Below, one piece after another: positions 14,421-22,812 of a stretch of 25,151 nt of DNA (positions are counted from its first letter, which is position 1; each line of letters starts with the position of its first letter). The DNA lies in the NCBI GenBank assembly GCA_946478845.1, contig CAMLDI010000038.1, forward strand, positions 1 to 25,151, given 5' to 3'. A model generated the notes under the pieces. The model was not told where the DNA came from. It searched no databases and saw nothing but the letters and a program-made list of their open reading frames with translations. A program made the translations under genes and the position numbers. Source of the stretch: an uncultured Paenibacillaceae bacterium (GTDB lineage: Bacteria; Bacillota; Bacilli; Aneurinibacillales; Aneurinibacillaceae).

Positions 14421-16139
14421 ATGGGGGGAAATCGATTCGCAGGGTATGAGAGAAAAGATGTACTTAAAGATTTAACAGCCGGCATCATTGTCGGTATTGT
14501 AGCAATCCCCCTAGGTATGGCTTTTGCCATTGCATCCGGGGTAAAACCGGAATACGGGTTGTACACCACTGCGATCGCTGGGATTTTGATTGCTATTTTT
14601 GGTGGATCCCGTTTTCAAATTGGCGGGCCAACAGGAGCGTTTATTCCGTTGTTGCTGGCAATATCAACGGCTTATGGGTATGAGAATTTATTAATCGCAG
14701 GCCTTCTCGCTGGAATTTTCCTGTTATTCATGGGATTATTCCGCTTAGGTGGATTGATTAAGTACATTCCTCGCCCTGTTACCATTGGCTTTACTTCTGG
14801 GATTGCCATTATCATTTTTACAGGGCAATTGCCAGGATTTCTTGGCTTAAAAGACATTGAAAAACATGAAGCGTTCCATGAAAACATGGTAGAAATGCTT
14901 GATAAAATTACTACATTTAATGGTTATAGCATATTAACCGCTTTCTTGGGGTTAGCCCTATTGTTTTGGATTCCTCGTATTAACAGAAAAATTCCTTCTC
15001 TTTTAGTCGCATTAGTTATTCCTACACTGATTTCCCTTTTGTTCTTTCCAGGTAAAGTTGAAACCATTGGAAGTGTGTACGGGGGCATTCCCCAGAGTTT
15101 GCCGCCTTTTAAATTGCCAAGATTAGAAATTGATAAGATGTTGAATTTAATTGGGCCTGCCTTTGCCATTGCGGTATTAGGGGGGATTGAATCCCTTCTT
15201 TCGGCAGTGGTTGCTGATGGAATGACTGGCAAACGCCATAATAGCAATCGTGAATTAATTGGACAGGGGATTGCAAATATTATCACCCCTATGTTTGGCG
15301 GGATTCCTGCAACAGGAGCGATTGCAAGAACGGCAACCAATATTAAAAGCGGGGCTGTATCTCCCTTGTCAGGAATATTTCATGGGATTGTTGTTTTAGG
15401 CACGCTCTTGCTTTTTGCACCTTATGCGGCTTATATTCCTCTGGCTGCTATGGCTCCCATTCTCATGATGGTGGCCTGGAATATGAGTGAGCGCCATGAA
15501 TTTCTTTCGATTTTGAAAATGAAAACAGGGGATTCTCTTGTTTTAGTGATCACCTTTATTCTTACTGTATTTTTTGATTTAACCACAGCAGTAGAAATTG
15601 GTCTCTTGCTTGCTATGGTTCTTTTTGTAAGCAGAATGGGAAAACAGTTGCAAGTGGAGAAATCCATTCCTGATCACGAAGGGAAGAGAGGGAAAATGTC
15701 TTCAAATCCTCAGGTAAGAGGAAATGAATGTCCCCAATTTGGCATCTACACCATTGATGGTCCCCTCTTTTTTGGAGCAGCACATCAATTTCATAAGGAT
15801 TTAATCGATTCAAAACCCCAGGTTCTTCTATTGCGTATGGGAAGAGTTCCGTTTATTGATGCCACTGGCCAAAATCACTTAGAAATCATTGTTGAGAATT
15901 TTCAAAAAAGAGGGGGAAGGGTGTTAACTTCAGGATTAAAGGGACAACCTTTATCCGTGTTCAAAAAAAGTGGCCTTTATGAAAAAATTGGCGGGCATGA
16001 TTATGTATTTCCCCATACCGGTGAGGCTTTAAATTTAGGGTTGTCTTTAATAAATAAAAGATTATGCCAGGGATGTCCCCATCGTACCTTCAAAGAATGT
16101 ACAAAATTCGCGGCCCATCCTATTAAAGAAGCCCAATAA
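14421..16139 (+). CDS. SulP family inorganic anion transporter with STAS domain
   Basis: The product is 572 residues. The N-terminal SulP domain (about 10-410) has multiple hydrophobic helices and the family motifs LTAGIIVGIVAIPLGMAFAIA (beginning at residue 18) and QIGGPTGAF (67-75). The STAS domain (about 430-540) contains FIDATGQNHLEIIV. SulP proteins move sulfate, bicarbonate, molybdate, nitrate or dicarboxylates; the substrate is not readable here. After the STAS domain there is an extra tail with C549, C552 and C560 (CQGCPHRTFKEC), possibly metal-binding. AGGGAGG lies 11 bases before the ATG, a slightly long spacing. No terminator is obvious between this gene and the regulator, and no sulfate-assimilation gene is nearby. 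Confidence 0.93.
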   Translation: MGGNRFAGYERKDVLKDLTAGIIVGIVAIPLGMAFAIASGVKPEYGLYTTAIAGILIAIFGGSRFQIGGPTGAFIPLLLAISTAYGYENLLIAGLLAGIFLLFMGLFRLGGLIKYIPRPVTIGFTSGIAIIIFTGQLPGFLGLKDIEKHEAFHENMVEMLDKITTFNGYSILTAFLGLALLFWIPRINRKIPSLLVALVIPTLISLLFFPGKVETIGSVYGGIPQSLPPFKLPRLEIDKMLNLIGPAFAIAVLGGIESLLSAVVADGMTGKRHNSNRELIGQGIANIITPMFGGIPATGAIARTATNIKSGAVSPLSGIFHGIVVLGTLLLFAPYAAYIPLAAMAPILMMVAWNMSERHEFLSILKMKTGDSLVLVITFILTVFFDLTTAVEIGLLLAMVLFVSRMGKQLQVEKSIPDHEGKRGKMSSNPQVRGNECPQFGIYTIDGPLFFGAAHQFHKDLIDSKPQVLLLRMGRVPFIDATGQNHLEIIVENFQKRGGRVLTSGLKGQPLSVFKKSGLYEKIGGHDYVFPHTGEALNLGLSLINKRLCQGCPHRTFKECTKFAAHPIKEAQ

Positions 16140-16278
16140 GCTAAGAAATTATAAAAATTTGCAGGAATTTCCTCCATGTTTATAGAAAATTTGTAATATT
16201 GAAAGTTATGTGGATTTAAGCGGTTGAAATAATTTATTCGCAGGGTGGGGTTGTTTCGAGAAAGGAGGAATGGCGGTT

Positions 16279-19200
16279 GTGAGTCCTACCATGAGCGTCC
16301 TTCAAACGAAATTTTCAATCCCTCAGGTATCTCCTTGGATTTTATTTCGCCCTAGATTGGAGAAAAAGTTAAAGCAAATTGCCAGAATTCCTTTAACTTT
16401 ACTTCATTCTGGTCCGGGATATGGAAAAAGTACAGCCATAGCAGGATATGCCTCATCCCATTCTGGAGATCTATGCATGATCACATTGGACGAAAAAGAC
16501 AGATTTCTGCCAAGGTTTATGGCAAATCTGATTTTTTCGCTACAAACCCGATTTCCTCACTTTGCGGATGATATGAAGATTCAACTCCTTCAAGATATAC
16601 TTCAGAATCGTTTTTATTCTGATGAGCAAGTGGATTCTCTTTGCGTGGAATGGATTAATCAAATCCTTGAGTTAAAGGGAAATGTGGTCTTAATTCTGGA
16701 TGATTGGCATCTCATTGAACCTGAAGAACAAGTTCGGCGCTTTATGACTCAATGGATTCTCCATTTGCCACAGAATATCCATTTGGTGATTTCTTCCCGC
16801 ACCCGTCCAGGCTGGGAATTTCTTGCCCGATGGAAGGTGAAAGGAAATGTTTTAGAAATTTCGGAGAAAGATTTAGCTTTTTCCCGGGAGGAAATCCAGG
16901 TTCTATTTTCCGATTTATATGATTGTCCCTTGCCTGATGAAGAAATTGATACCATTTATCGTTTAACAGAAGGTTGGACAATTGCTTTAAATATGTTCTG
17001 GTTACATTTGCGTGACGGAGATTCTTTAGAAACCTTTGATCCATCTGATCGCTTAGATGGAATGGATGATTTTTTCTCCTATTTAGCAACAGATGTTTTC
17101 TTTAAACAACCTGAACATATTCAACAGTTTTTATTGAGAACATCCATTCTTCCTGTCTGGGATCGAGAAGCAGCTATCATGGTTTGCGGATGCCAGAATG
17201 GGGAAGAACGAATTGAGTGGCTAATGGAGAAAAATTTATTTGTAACCTGTGCAGGAGAAGGAAAATATAGGTATCATGCTCTTTTTAAAGATTTTTTAAT
17301 TAGAAAGTTAAAAGAGGATGCCAGTGCTTTTAAGTCTGCCCATCAAGCAGCATCCATCTATTATGTGGAACAAGGCCTCTATGATAAAGCCTTCTTTCAT
17401 TTTAAGGAAATAAATGATGTAACAGCCATTTCATTTGTATTAAAAGAGAAAGGTTTCTTTTTTATCCAGCAGGGTTGGCTTGATTTAGTCCATGAAATGG
17501 TTAGTTTTATTGGCGAACGGAGAAGGGAATGCCACTATATGTTTGATTTTCTTAGTGGGGAAGTATCCCGTTATCGAAATCAATTCAATAAAGCTTTGCA
17601 ATATTATGGGAAAGCTGTGGAAATCGCCCGGCGTATGGGGGATGTCCATGGCATTGTTGCTGGATTGGAAGGGCAAATAAGGGTATACTTGGATACCATC
17701 CAACCAGCGAAAGCAGAAAATTTATTATCAGAGGCAATTTCCCTCATGGGTGAGGATTCTGAGTTAAAATTAAGGCTGTATCGCTTAATGGCAGAAAACC
17801 TGTTAAATCGAGGGTACATTCGTGAAGCTGAAAGCTGGTTTCAACGTTCTGTACGGATTGATTCTTCTGAAGAAAAAGATGATTGGACCGCCCGCTTTTA
17901 TCTTAGAACAGGCAGGTTACAGGAATGTAAAGAGATTCTCATGTCCTATCTGGATGAAACAAAACATTCCCGGAGAAATTTAACGAATTCCCATAGAGAA
18001 AACACACTGCTTCTTTCCATTCTGGCCGCTTTTTATGGGGATGGAGAATTGGCCCACTATTGTGCGGAAAAAGCCATGATTTTAGGCACAGAAAATAATT
18101 CTCCCTTTGTGGAAGCCTGTGGATGGATGAGAATTGGCCATGCTGTGCAAATGAAAGAGCAATTTGAGTATGGGACTGTGGAACAATGCTATCGCATTGC
18201 CCTCTCTTTAATGGAAACCATTAATGTGTCCCGGGGGAAAGCTGAACCCATGTTAGGACTGTGCCTTTTATATGCCCAGCAAGGGGCTTATGAGAATGCC
18301 CTGGAATACGGGGAAAAGAGTTTGTTTGAAGCAGAAATTGTGGAAGACCGATGGTTTGCTTCTCTGGTTCGTTTAAGTATGGGGATTGCCTGGTATTGCG
18401 CTGCCGAGGTCGAAAAAGCAAAGGAGATTTTTTCCCAGGCTCATGGGGATTTTGCCGAAATAGGAGATTCCTATGGTCATTCTGTTTCTCTTTTGTGGCT
18501 TTCCCTTCTTTCTTTTGAAAGGGGAGACCATTCATCTTTCCTCATATATATGGATTCTTTATTAAAAATGGCAAAAGAGAATGACTATGCCTTTCTCTTT
18601 TATCGAAAGAGCATGTTTAGTCCTAAGGATTTACAACGGCTGGTTCCTTTGTTGCTTGAAGCAAGACAAAAGGGATTATATGAGAATTATGTACAACAAA
18701 TCCTGCGCAAAATGGGATTTCATGAACTATCCACCCATCCTGGCTATACCCTGCGGGTGCAAACGTTGGGAGGGTTTAAAGTTTGGTTGGGGAATCAGCA
18801 AGTGGAAGAAAAGACTTGGCAAAGGGAAAAGGCAAGGTTCCTTTTTCAACTTTTATTGACAAGGAGAAATCAATTGTTGTCCCGGGAAGAAATTTTCCAC
18901 ATTCTCTGGGATGGAGTAGATGAAGAGACTGCTGCCAGGGATTTAAAAGTAGCATTAAATGCTTTAAATAGAGTACTTGAGCCAAAGCGGCGAGCACGGA
19001 GTTCTTATTTCTTTATTCGCCGCCATAATGGTGGATATGGATTAAATCCCAATTCCGGATATAGTCTGGATTCGGAACTCTTTGAAAAAGAAGTGTTACA
19101 AGGATTAGGAGAAAAATCAACAAAAAAAGCCATTTCCCTCTTGAAAAATGGGTTGAAACGTTATCAGGGAGAATTCCTTCCTGAGTTGCGTTATGAAGAT

Positions 19201-19512
19201 TGGGCCCGTGAAGAACGGGAACGGTTATTGCGGCTTTTTCTCCGTGGGGCCGAACGGTTAGCCAATTTATTGTTACAGGAGAAACGTGAAGAAGAAAGCA
19301 TGGAATGGGCACAAAAAATGCTTGAAATCGATTCGTGTTGGGAAGAAGCGTATCGCATTTTAATGATTGGAGCCTATCGCAAGAAAAGGCGCTCAGAAGC
19401 CATTCGCTGGTATAAGAAATGCGTGGATGAGTTGGAGAAAGAGTTGGGAGTCTCCCCCATGAAATCTATTGTGGAATTGTATGAGAATATCCGTATTGAA
19501 GAACCGGTGTAA
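16279..19512 (+). CDS. STAND ATPase-TPR transcriptional regulator with C-terminal SARP/BTAD domain
   Basis: The product is about 1,077 residues. I prefer GTG 16279, 10 bases after AGGAGG, to ATG 16270, which touches it. The N-terminal NTPase resembles MalT/STAND: Walker A GPGYGKST (about 45-52) and Walker B VVLILDDWH (about 136-144), then a winged-helix-like segment and LTEGW. Residues about 370-800 are helical TPR-like repeats. An OmpR-type winged helix (about 823-925, LGGFKVW, SREEIFHILW) and a bacterial transcriptional activator (BTAD) domain (about 930-1077) close the protein. Such regulators need a ligand and ATP to oligomerise before binding DNA. The likely target is the ABC-ATPase/HIBCH region downstream, separated by an inverted repeat, but this is inference. 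Confidence 0.88.
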   Translation: MSPTMSVLQTKFSIPQVSPWILFRPRLEKKLKQIARIPLTLLHSGPGYGKSTAIAGYASSHSGDLCMITLDEKDRFLPRFMANLIFSLQTRFPHFADDMKIQLLQDILQNRFYSDEQVDSLCVEWINQILELKGNVVLILDDWHLIEPEEQVRRFMTQWILHLPQNIHLVISSRTRPGWEFLARWKVKGNVLEISEKDLAFSREEIQVLFSDLYDCPLPDEEIDTIYRLTEGWTIALNMFWLHLRDGDSLETFDPSDRLDGMDDFFSYLATDVFFKQPEHIQQFLLRTSILPVWDREAAIMVCGCQNGEERIEWLMEKNLFVTCAGEGKYRYHALFKDFLIRKLKEDASAFKSAHQAASIYYVEQGLYDKAFFHFKEINDVTAISFVLKEKGFFFIQQGWLDLVHEMVSFIGERRRECHYMFDFLSGEVSRYRNQFNKALQYYGKAVEIARRMGDVHGIVAGLEGQIRVYLDTIQPAKAENLLSEAISLMGEDSELKLRLYRLMAENLLNRGYIREAESWFQRSVRIDSSEEKDDWTARFYLRTGRLQECKEILMSYLDETKHSRRNLTNSHRENTLLLSILAAFYGDGELAHYCAEKAMILGTENNSPFVEACGWMRIGHAVQMKEQFEYGTVEQCYRIALSLMETINVSRGKAEPMLGLCLLYAQQGAYENALEYGEKSLFEAEIVEDRWFASLVRLSMGIAWYCAAEVEKAKEIFSQAHGDFAEIGDSYGHSVSLLWLSLLSFERGDHSSFLIYMDSLLKMAKENDYAFLFYRKSMFSPKDLQRLVPLLLEARQKGLYENYVQQILRKMGFHELSTHPGYTLRVQTLGGFKVWLGNQQVEEKTWQREKARFLFQLLLTRRNQLLSREEIFHILWDGVDEETAARDLKVALNALNRVLEPKRRARSSYFFIRRHNGGYGLNPNSGYSLDSELFEKEVLQGLGEKSTKKAISLLKNGLKRYQGEFLPELRYEDWAREERERLLRLFLRGAERLANLLLQEKREEESMEWAQKMLEIDSCWEEAYRILMIGAYRKKRRSEAIRWYKKCVDELEKELGVSPMKSIVELYENIRIEEPV

Positions 19513-19523
19513 CTGCATTGTAA

Positions 19524-19585
19524 CCCCTCTATGTAAATGTTAAGTCAAGAGAGCGTTTTCACAATTCTCATTTTACATTGAGGGG
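19524..19585. repeat. Long imperfect inverted repeat whose right arm contains the ABC gene ribosome binding site
   Basis: Left arm CCCCTCTATGTAAATG (19524-19539) faces right arm CATTTTACATTGAGGGG (19569-19585). About 15 base pairs form, with one T-T mismatch and one bulge, around a 29-base loop. The GAGGGG of the right arm belongs to the ribosome binding site of the GTG at 19594. No T-tract follows, so it is not an intrinsic terminator. It could be an operator or a translation-controlling hairpin. Confidence 0.6.
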
Positions 19586-19593
19586 GGACTGGC

Positions 19594-20367
19594 GTGCTTG
19601 ATGATATTCTCATAACGGAAAAATTGACAGTTCGTTTGGGCGGTATATTGGCACTCGATGATGTGAGTATACAGGTACCCCAGGGAAAAACCTATGCCAT
19701 TGTTGGCAGAGAGGGAGCAGGGAAGTCTGCCTTCCTTCGCCTTCTTAGCGGGCATTTAAAACCAACGGATGGAATGATTGTGTACAAAGGGAGTGAGATA
19801 TCCACTTTAGACCCATTAATTCGTATTCGTTTAGGAATTGGCTCTGCCTTTGCTCCAGGGTCCATTGAACCTCGCTTATCCTTATTAGAAAATGTAAAAT
19901 GGGCCGTGCAAAACACAATCGGAGTACGTTATCAATTGATTCGCCACTATAAATCCTATGATGATTCTGAACACAAGGCCTACGAATGTTTACGGCAAGT
20001 AGGGTTAGGGGAGAAGTTTTCAACATTAGCTTCAGAATTAAATCATGGAGAAAAGAAGAAATTGGAAATTGCAATTACTATGGGTTTGGATCCAACATTG
20101 ATGTTGCTTCATGAACCCACCGCGAATATGACGGAAAAAGAAGTTGAGGAAATCCTGGAGATTTTGTTGCAGATCAAAGCTTCAAAGGAAGTAACCATAA
20201 TTATGATTGAAAACAGGGCCTCAATACTAAGGGAATGTTGTGATGAAGCCCTCATCTTTGAAGAAGGGCATTTTATTGCGCAAAAAAAACCTACAGAAAT
20301 TCTTGAATGTCCTTTTACTCCCTATTTAGATGATGTTCATTTTGATTCTGTAAGAAAGCTTGGTTAA
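19594..20367 (+). CDS. LivG-like ABC-ATPase homologue with degenerate catalytic motifs
   Basis: The product is 257 residues from GTG 19594, with AGGGGGG 6 bases upstream. It aligns along its length with LivG/branched-chain amino acid ABC ATPases (compare GIGSAFAPGS and RLSLLENVKWAV). Walker A GREGAGKS (38-45) keeps the P-loop lysine. However, the Q-loop glutamine is A87, the signature serine is N150 (LNHGE), the Walker B aspartate is H173 (LMLLHEPT) and the switch histidine is N207 (MIENRAS). Glutamate E174 remains. This should bind nucleotide poorly or without turnover. No permease or binding-protein gene accompanies it. It could be a regulatory or scaffold subunit, a sensor for the upstream STAND regulator, or a gene under decay; the frame is intact. 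Confidence 0.85.
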   Translation: MLDDILITEKLTVRLGGILALDDVSIQVPQGKTYAIVGREGAGKSAFLRLLSGHLKPTDGMIVYKGSEISTLDPLIRIRLGIGSAFAPGSIEPRLSLLENVKWAVQNTIGVRYQLIRHYKSYDDSEHKAYECLRQVGLGEKFSTLASELNHGEKKKLEIAITMGLDPTLMLLHEPTANMTEKEVEEILEILLQIKASKEVTIIMIENRASILRECCDEALIFEEGHFIAQKKPTEILECPFTPYLDDVHFDSVRKLG

Positions 20368-20478
20368 ATGTACCACTAAAAAAATCTGTAATATAACAAT
20401 AATCAAGAAGGATAAGCTGTACTAACTGTCGAATAAAGTAGAAAAAAAGAAAGATAGAGTGCAATAGGAGGAGTATTT

Positions 20479-21573
20479 GTGGAGTTTTTTGTATTATTCC
20501 AGGAGGCTGAAGGGATTGGTTGGATTACATTGAATCGGCCGAAAGCATTAAATGCATTAAATGCATCGATGGTAGAAGCCATTGAAAAACAGTTGGCAGT
20601 ATGGAGAGAGGATTCAGCCATTTCCCTCGTTTGCATTGAAGGCGCTGGTGAAAAGGGGCTTTGTGCAGGTGGCGATATGCGTTCTTTTTATGATGAAAAA
20701 GATGGGGATATTGACCAGCATGCCCTGGATTTTTTTGCCACAGAATATCGGATGAATTATGCCCTGGATACTTTTCCTAAGCCAATTCTTGTTTACATGG
20801 ATGGGATTGTTATGGGGGGAGGCATTGGCATTTCTGTCTATGCCAAAAATAGAATTGTAACAGAACGAACCCGGATCGCAATGCCTGAAATGAATATTGG
20901 CTATTTTCCAGATGTGGGTGCAAGTTATTTTCTGAATAAAACCCCGGGACGAATGGGGAAATATATGGCTTTATCAGCGAAAACATTTTCAGGCAGCGAT
21001 GCTATTTATCTTGGGTTAGCGGATGTTTATATGCCATCTGATAAATGGAAGGGATTAAAGGAAGCCCTTCAATCAAGAAACTGGGCACCTTTATCTGCTG
21101 GTGAAACGAGTGCCTGCCTTTCTTCTTTATTAGAATCTTTTACTGAAGCAACACCAGAGCCTTCCAGGGTTGCACAGGTACAAGAAAAGGTGGATTATTA
21201 TTTTGCAAAGGAAACCATTTGTGAAATTATCGATTCTTTAAAACAAGGTGCGAAAGAAGGGGATGAATGGGCAGAAGAGACCTATACCCAATTAAAAAGC
21301 AAATCTCCCAACTCTCTTGCTTTAGCTCTGGCACAATTAAAATGGGGTAAAGGGAAAACCTTAGGGGAATGCCTGCGCATGGAGTTAGATATGGATATGC
21401 AAATTATTCATACCCATGATTTTTATGAAGGAATCCGTTCTGTACTGGTAGATAAAGACCGGAATCCAAGATGGAATCCGGCCCAAATTAAAGATATTAG
21501 TGTTAAGTGGATTGATACGTTTTTTATCAGCCCCTGGTCGCCACAACAACATCCATTAAAGGATCTCGTGTAA
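20479..21573 (+). CDS. 3-hydroxyisobutyryl-CoA hydrolase-type enoyl-CoA hydratase/isomerase family protein
   Basis: The product is 364 residues. AGGAGG lies 7 bases before the GTG start. Crotonase-fold motifs are [11 protein letters not shown] (18-28), [12 protein letters not shown] (60-71; oxyanion hole) and [11 protein letters not shown] (107-117). E137 and D145 in [13 protein letters not shown] match the catalytic pair of 3-hydroxyisobutyryl-CoA hydrolase (HIBCH). The C-terminal part, with a helical insert near 210-240 and [18 protein letters not shown], is also typical of HIBCH and longer than that of hydratases. It would release 3-hydroxyisobutyrate from its CoA ester in valine breakdown. 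A TATAAC at 20392-20397 may be its -10. The end overlaps the nfo gene by 18 bases. Confidence 0.9.
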   Translation: MEFFVLFQEAEGIGWITLNRPKALNALNASMVEAIEKQLAVWREDSAISLVCIEGAGEKGLCAGGDMRSFYDEKDGDIDQHALDFFATEYRMNYALDTFPKPILVYMDGIVMGGGIGISVYAKNRIVTERTRIAMPEMNIGYFPDVGASYFLNKTPGRMGKYMALSAKTFSGSDAIYLGLADVYMPSDKWKGLKEALQSRNWAPLSAGETSACLSSLLESFTEATPEPSRVAQVQEKVDYYFAKETICEIIDSLKQGAKEGDEWAEETYTQLKSKSPNSLALALAQLKWGKGKTLGECLRMELDMDMQIIHTHDFYEGIRSVLVDKDRNPRWNPAQIKDISVKWIDTFFISPWSPQQHPLKDLV

Positions 21574-22665
21574 ACCAGATAACCAGGCAATAATTCGTTT
21601 ATGTATTTCTTCACCTGACCTCTCGGGTAAGAGGTTTAACTCAAGGGCCAAATCGTATAAACGGTCCAGAGGTTCCCGGGGGTCTTCTTTTTTTGCTTTT
21701 TTATCTTTTAAAAGTTTCCAACTGTTAATGACGAAGTCTTTTCGCTGGATGTCCAAGGCTGAAAAAGCATGATGCAATCGTTCCACATCTTCAAGGAATG
21801 GAACTCCGAATCGTTCCTGTGGTTGATGTCTCAATAGGGCGATTTCTACCTCATACATGGGATATGTATTTTTATCTGTTCCAATCCAGGGTGTTTCTAA
21901 AAGGACAGGTTTGTTTCTTGCTGCTTCATGATGGACAATGTAATCGATGGCATCAAAACCAATGAGGCCTGCCCCTAAGGGAGCATGGCGGTCTTTTCGG
22001 TCTCCCCGGAAGTTTTTGCTGTCATTAATATGGAATAAAGCTAACCGGTCTAACCCTAAAATGCGGTCAAATTCCTCCATTACGCCATCGAAATCCTCAA
22101 CGATATCATATCCCGCGTCATGGGTATGGCATGTATCAAAACAAACGGTTAATTTCTCGTTAAGTGTAACTTTGTCCATAATTTGTGCCAGCTCTTCAAA
22201 AGAACGGCCCATCTCAGACCCTTTCCCTGCCATGGTTTCTAAGGCAATGTTGATTTTTTGCCCATCATGGAGCACTTCATTTAATCCCTCGGCAATGCGA
22301 TGAATGCCATAGTCAGGATCTTTGTCCACATAGGAACCGGGATGAAGGACAATGTTTTTAACGCCAATATATTCTGCCCGTTCGATTTCTTCTTTTAAGA
22401 AACGCACAGCCAATTCAAAAGTTTCATTTTTGGATGAAGCTAAATTGATAATATAAGGGGCGTGGACAACAATGTCTTCAATTCCATGGTTCAAGGCTAA
22501 TTCGAGGCCTTCTTTTACAAATTGTTGTTCCATAGGTTTGCGCTTGGTATTTTGCGGTGCACCTGTATAAATCATAAATGCGGTGGATCCATAGTGAATA
22601 GCTTCTTTAGCTGCATTTAATAAACCTGTTTTCGAAAATGAAACATGAGAACCAATCTTTAACAT
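21556..22665 (-). CDS. nfo: Deoxyribonuclease IV (AP endonuclease) with C-terminal extension
   Basis: The product is 369 residues from ATG 22665, preceded by GAGGAGGGGG; an in-frame codon at 22680 lies upstream of that motif and is rejected. EndoIV cleaves abasic sites through three metal ions. All ligands are visible: H68, H108, E143, D177, H180, H212, D225, H227 and E257. Usual length is 280-300, so about 80-90 residues are extra. The extra segment (about 282-369) contains a basic linker [12 protein letters not shown] and Leu-rich helices ending LSGLHEIL. It might be a protein-binding or DNA-binding tail; I recognise no domain. The gene is divergent from the MFS gene and overlaps HIBCH by 18 bases tail-to-tail. 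Confidence 0.93.
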   Translation of the reverse strand: MLKIGSHVSFSKTGLLNAAKEAIHYGSTAFMIYTGAPQNTKRKPMEQQFVKEGLELALNHGIEDIVVHAPYIINLASSKNETFELAVRFLKEEIERAEYIGVKNIVLHPGSYVDKDPDYGIHRIAEGLNEVLHDGQKINIALETMAGKGSEMGRSFEELAQIMDKVTLNEKLTVCFDTCHTHDAGYDIVEDFDGVMEEFDRILGLDRLALFHINDSKNFRGDRKDRHAPLGAGLIGFDAIDYIVHHEAARNKPVLLETPWIGTDKNTYPMYEVEIALLRHQPQERFGVPFLEDVERLHHAFSALDIQRKDFVINSWKLLKDKKAKKEDPREPLDRLYDLALELNLLPERSGEEIHKRIIAWLSGLHEIL

Positions 22666-22686
22666 ATTCCCCCTCCTCATCGACTT

Positions 22687-22715
22687 ATTGTATATAAAAT
22701 TGAAGGGTAAGCCAA
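22687..22715 (-). promoter_or_regulatory. Promoter of nfo
   Basis: On the minus strand TTGGCT and TACAAT are 17 bases apart (4 and 5 of 6 matches). Transcription would begin near 22680, giving a very short leader of about 15 bases that starts just before the ribosome binding site. Confidence 0.55.
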
Positions 22716-22746
22716 GGGGAGGATCGGTTTTTCTTTAAAAAAAGTA

Positions 22747-22775
22747 TTGTATCACTGCAGTAATTAAGGTAAAAT
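22747..22775 (+). promoter_or_regulatory. Promoter of the MFS exporter gene
   Basis: TTGTAT (22747-22752) and TAAAAT (22770-22775, 5 of 6) are exactly 17 bases apart. The predicted start of transcription, about 22782, falls within the palindrome at 22778-22796. Confidence 0.6.
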
Positions 22776-22777
22776 TA

Positions 22778-22796
22778 CTAATTCAAAGTGAATTAG
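22778..22796. promoter_or_regulatory. Palindromic operator over the MFS transcription start
   Basis: CTAATTCA and TGAATTAG are perfect 8-base arms around AAG, 19 bases in all. The size and position just downstream of the -10 fit a dimeric repressor such as a MarR- or TetR-type protein. No repressor gene is beside it in the window. Confidence 0.6.
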
Positions 22797-22812
22797 AAAG
22801 TGGGATTTTTAC

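Noticed and set aside
14924..15340. 138-aa open frame on the minus strand
   Set aside because: It is antisense to SulP membrane helices; its composition is a mirror of hydrophobic codons and there is no start signal.
20543..20569. Short repeat of GCATTAAAT in tandem
   Set aside because: It encodes the conserved crotonase segment KALNALNAS and is explained by the protein, not by a DNA repeat element.
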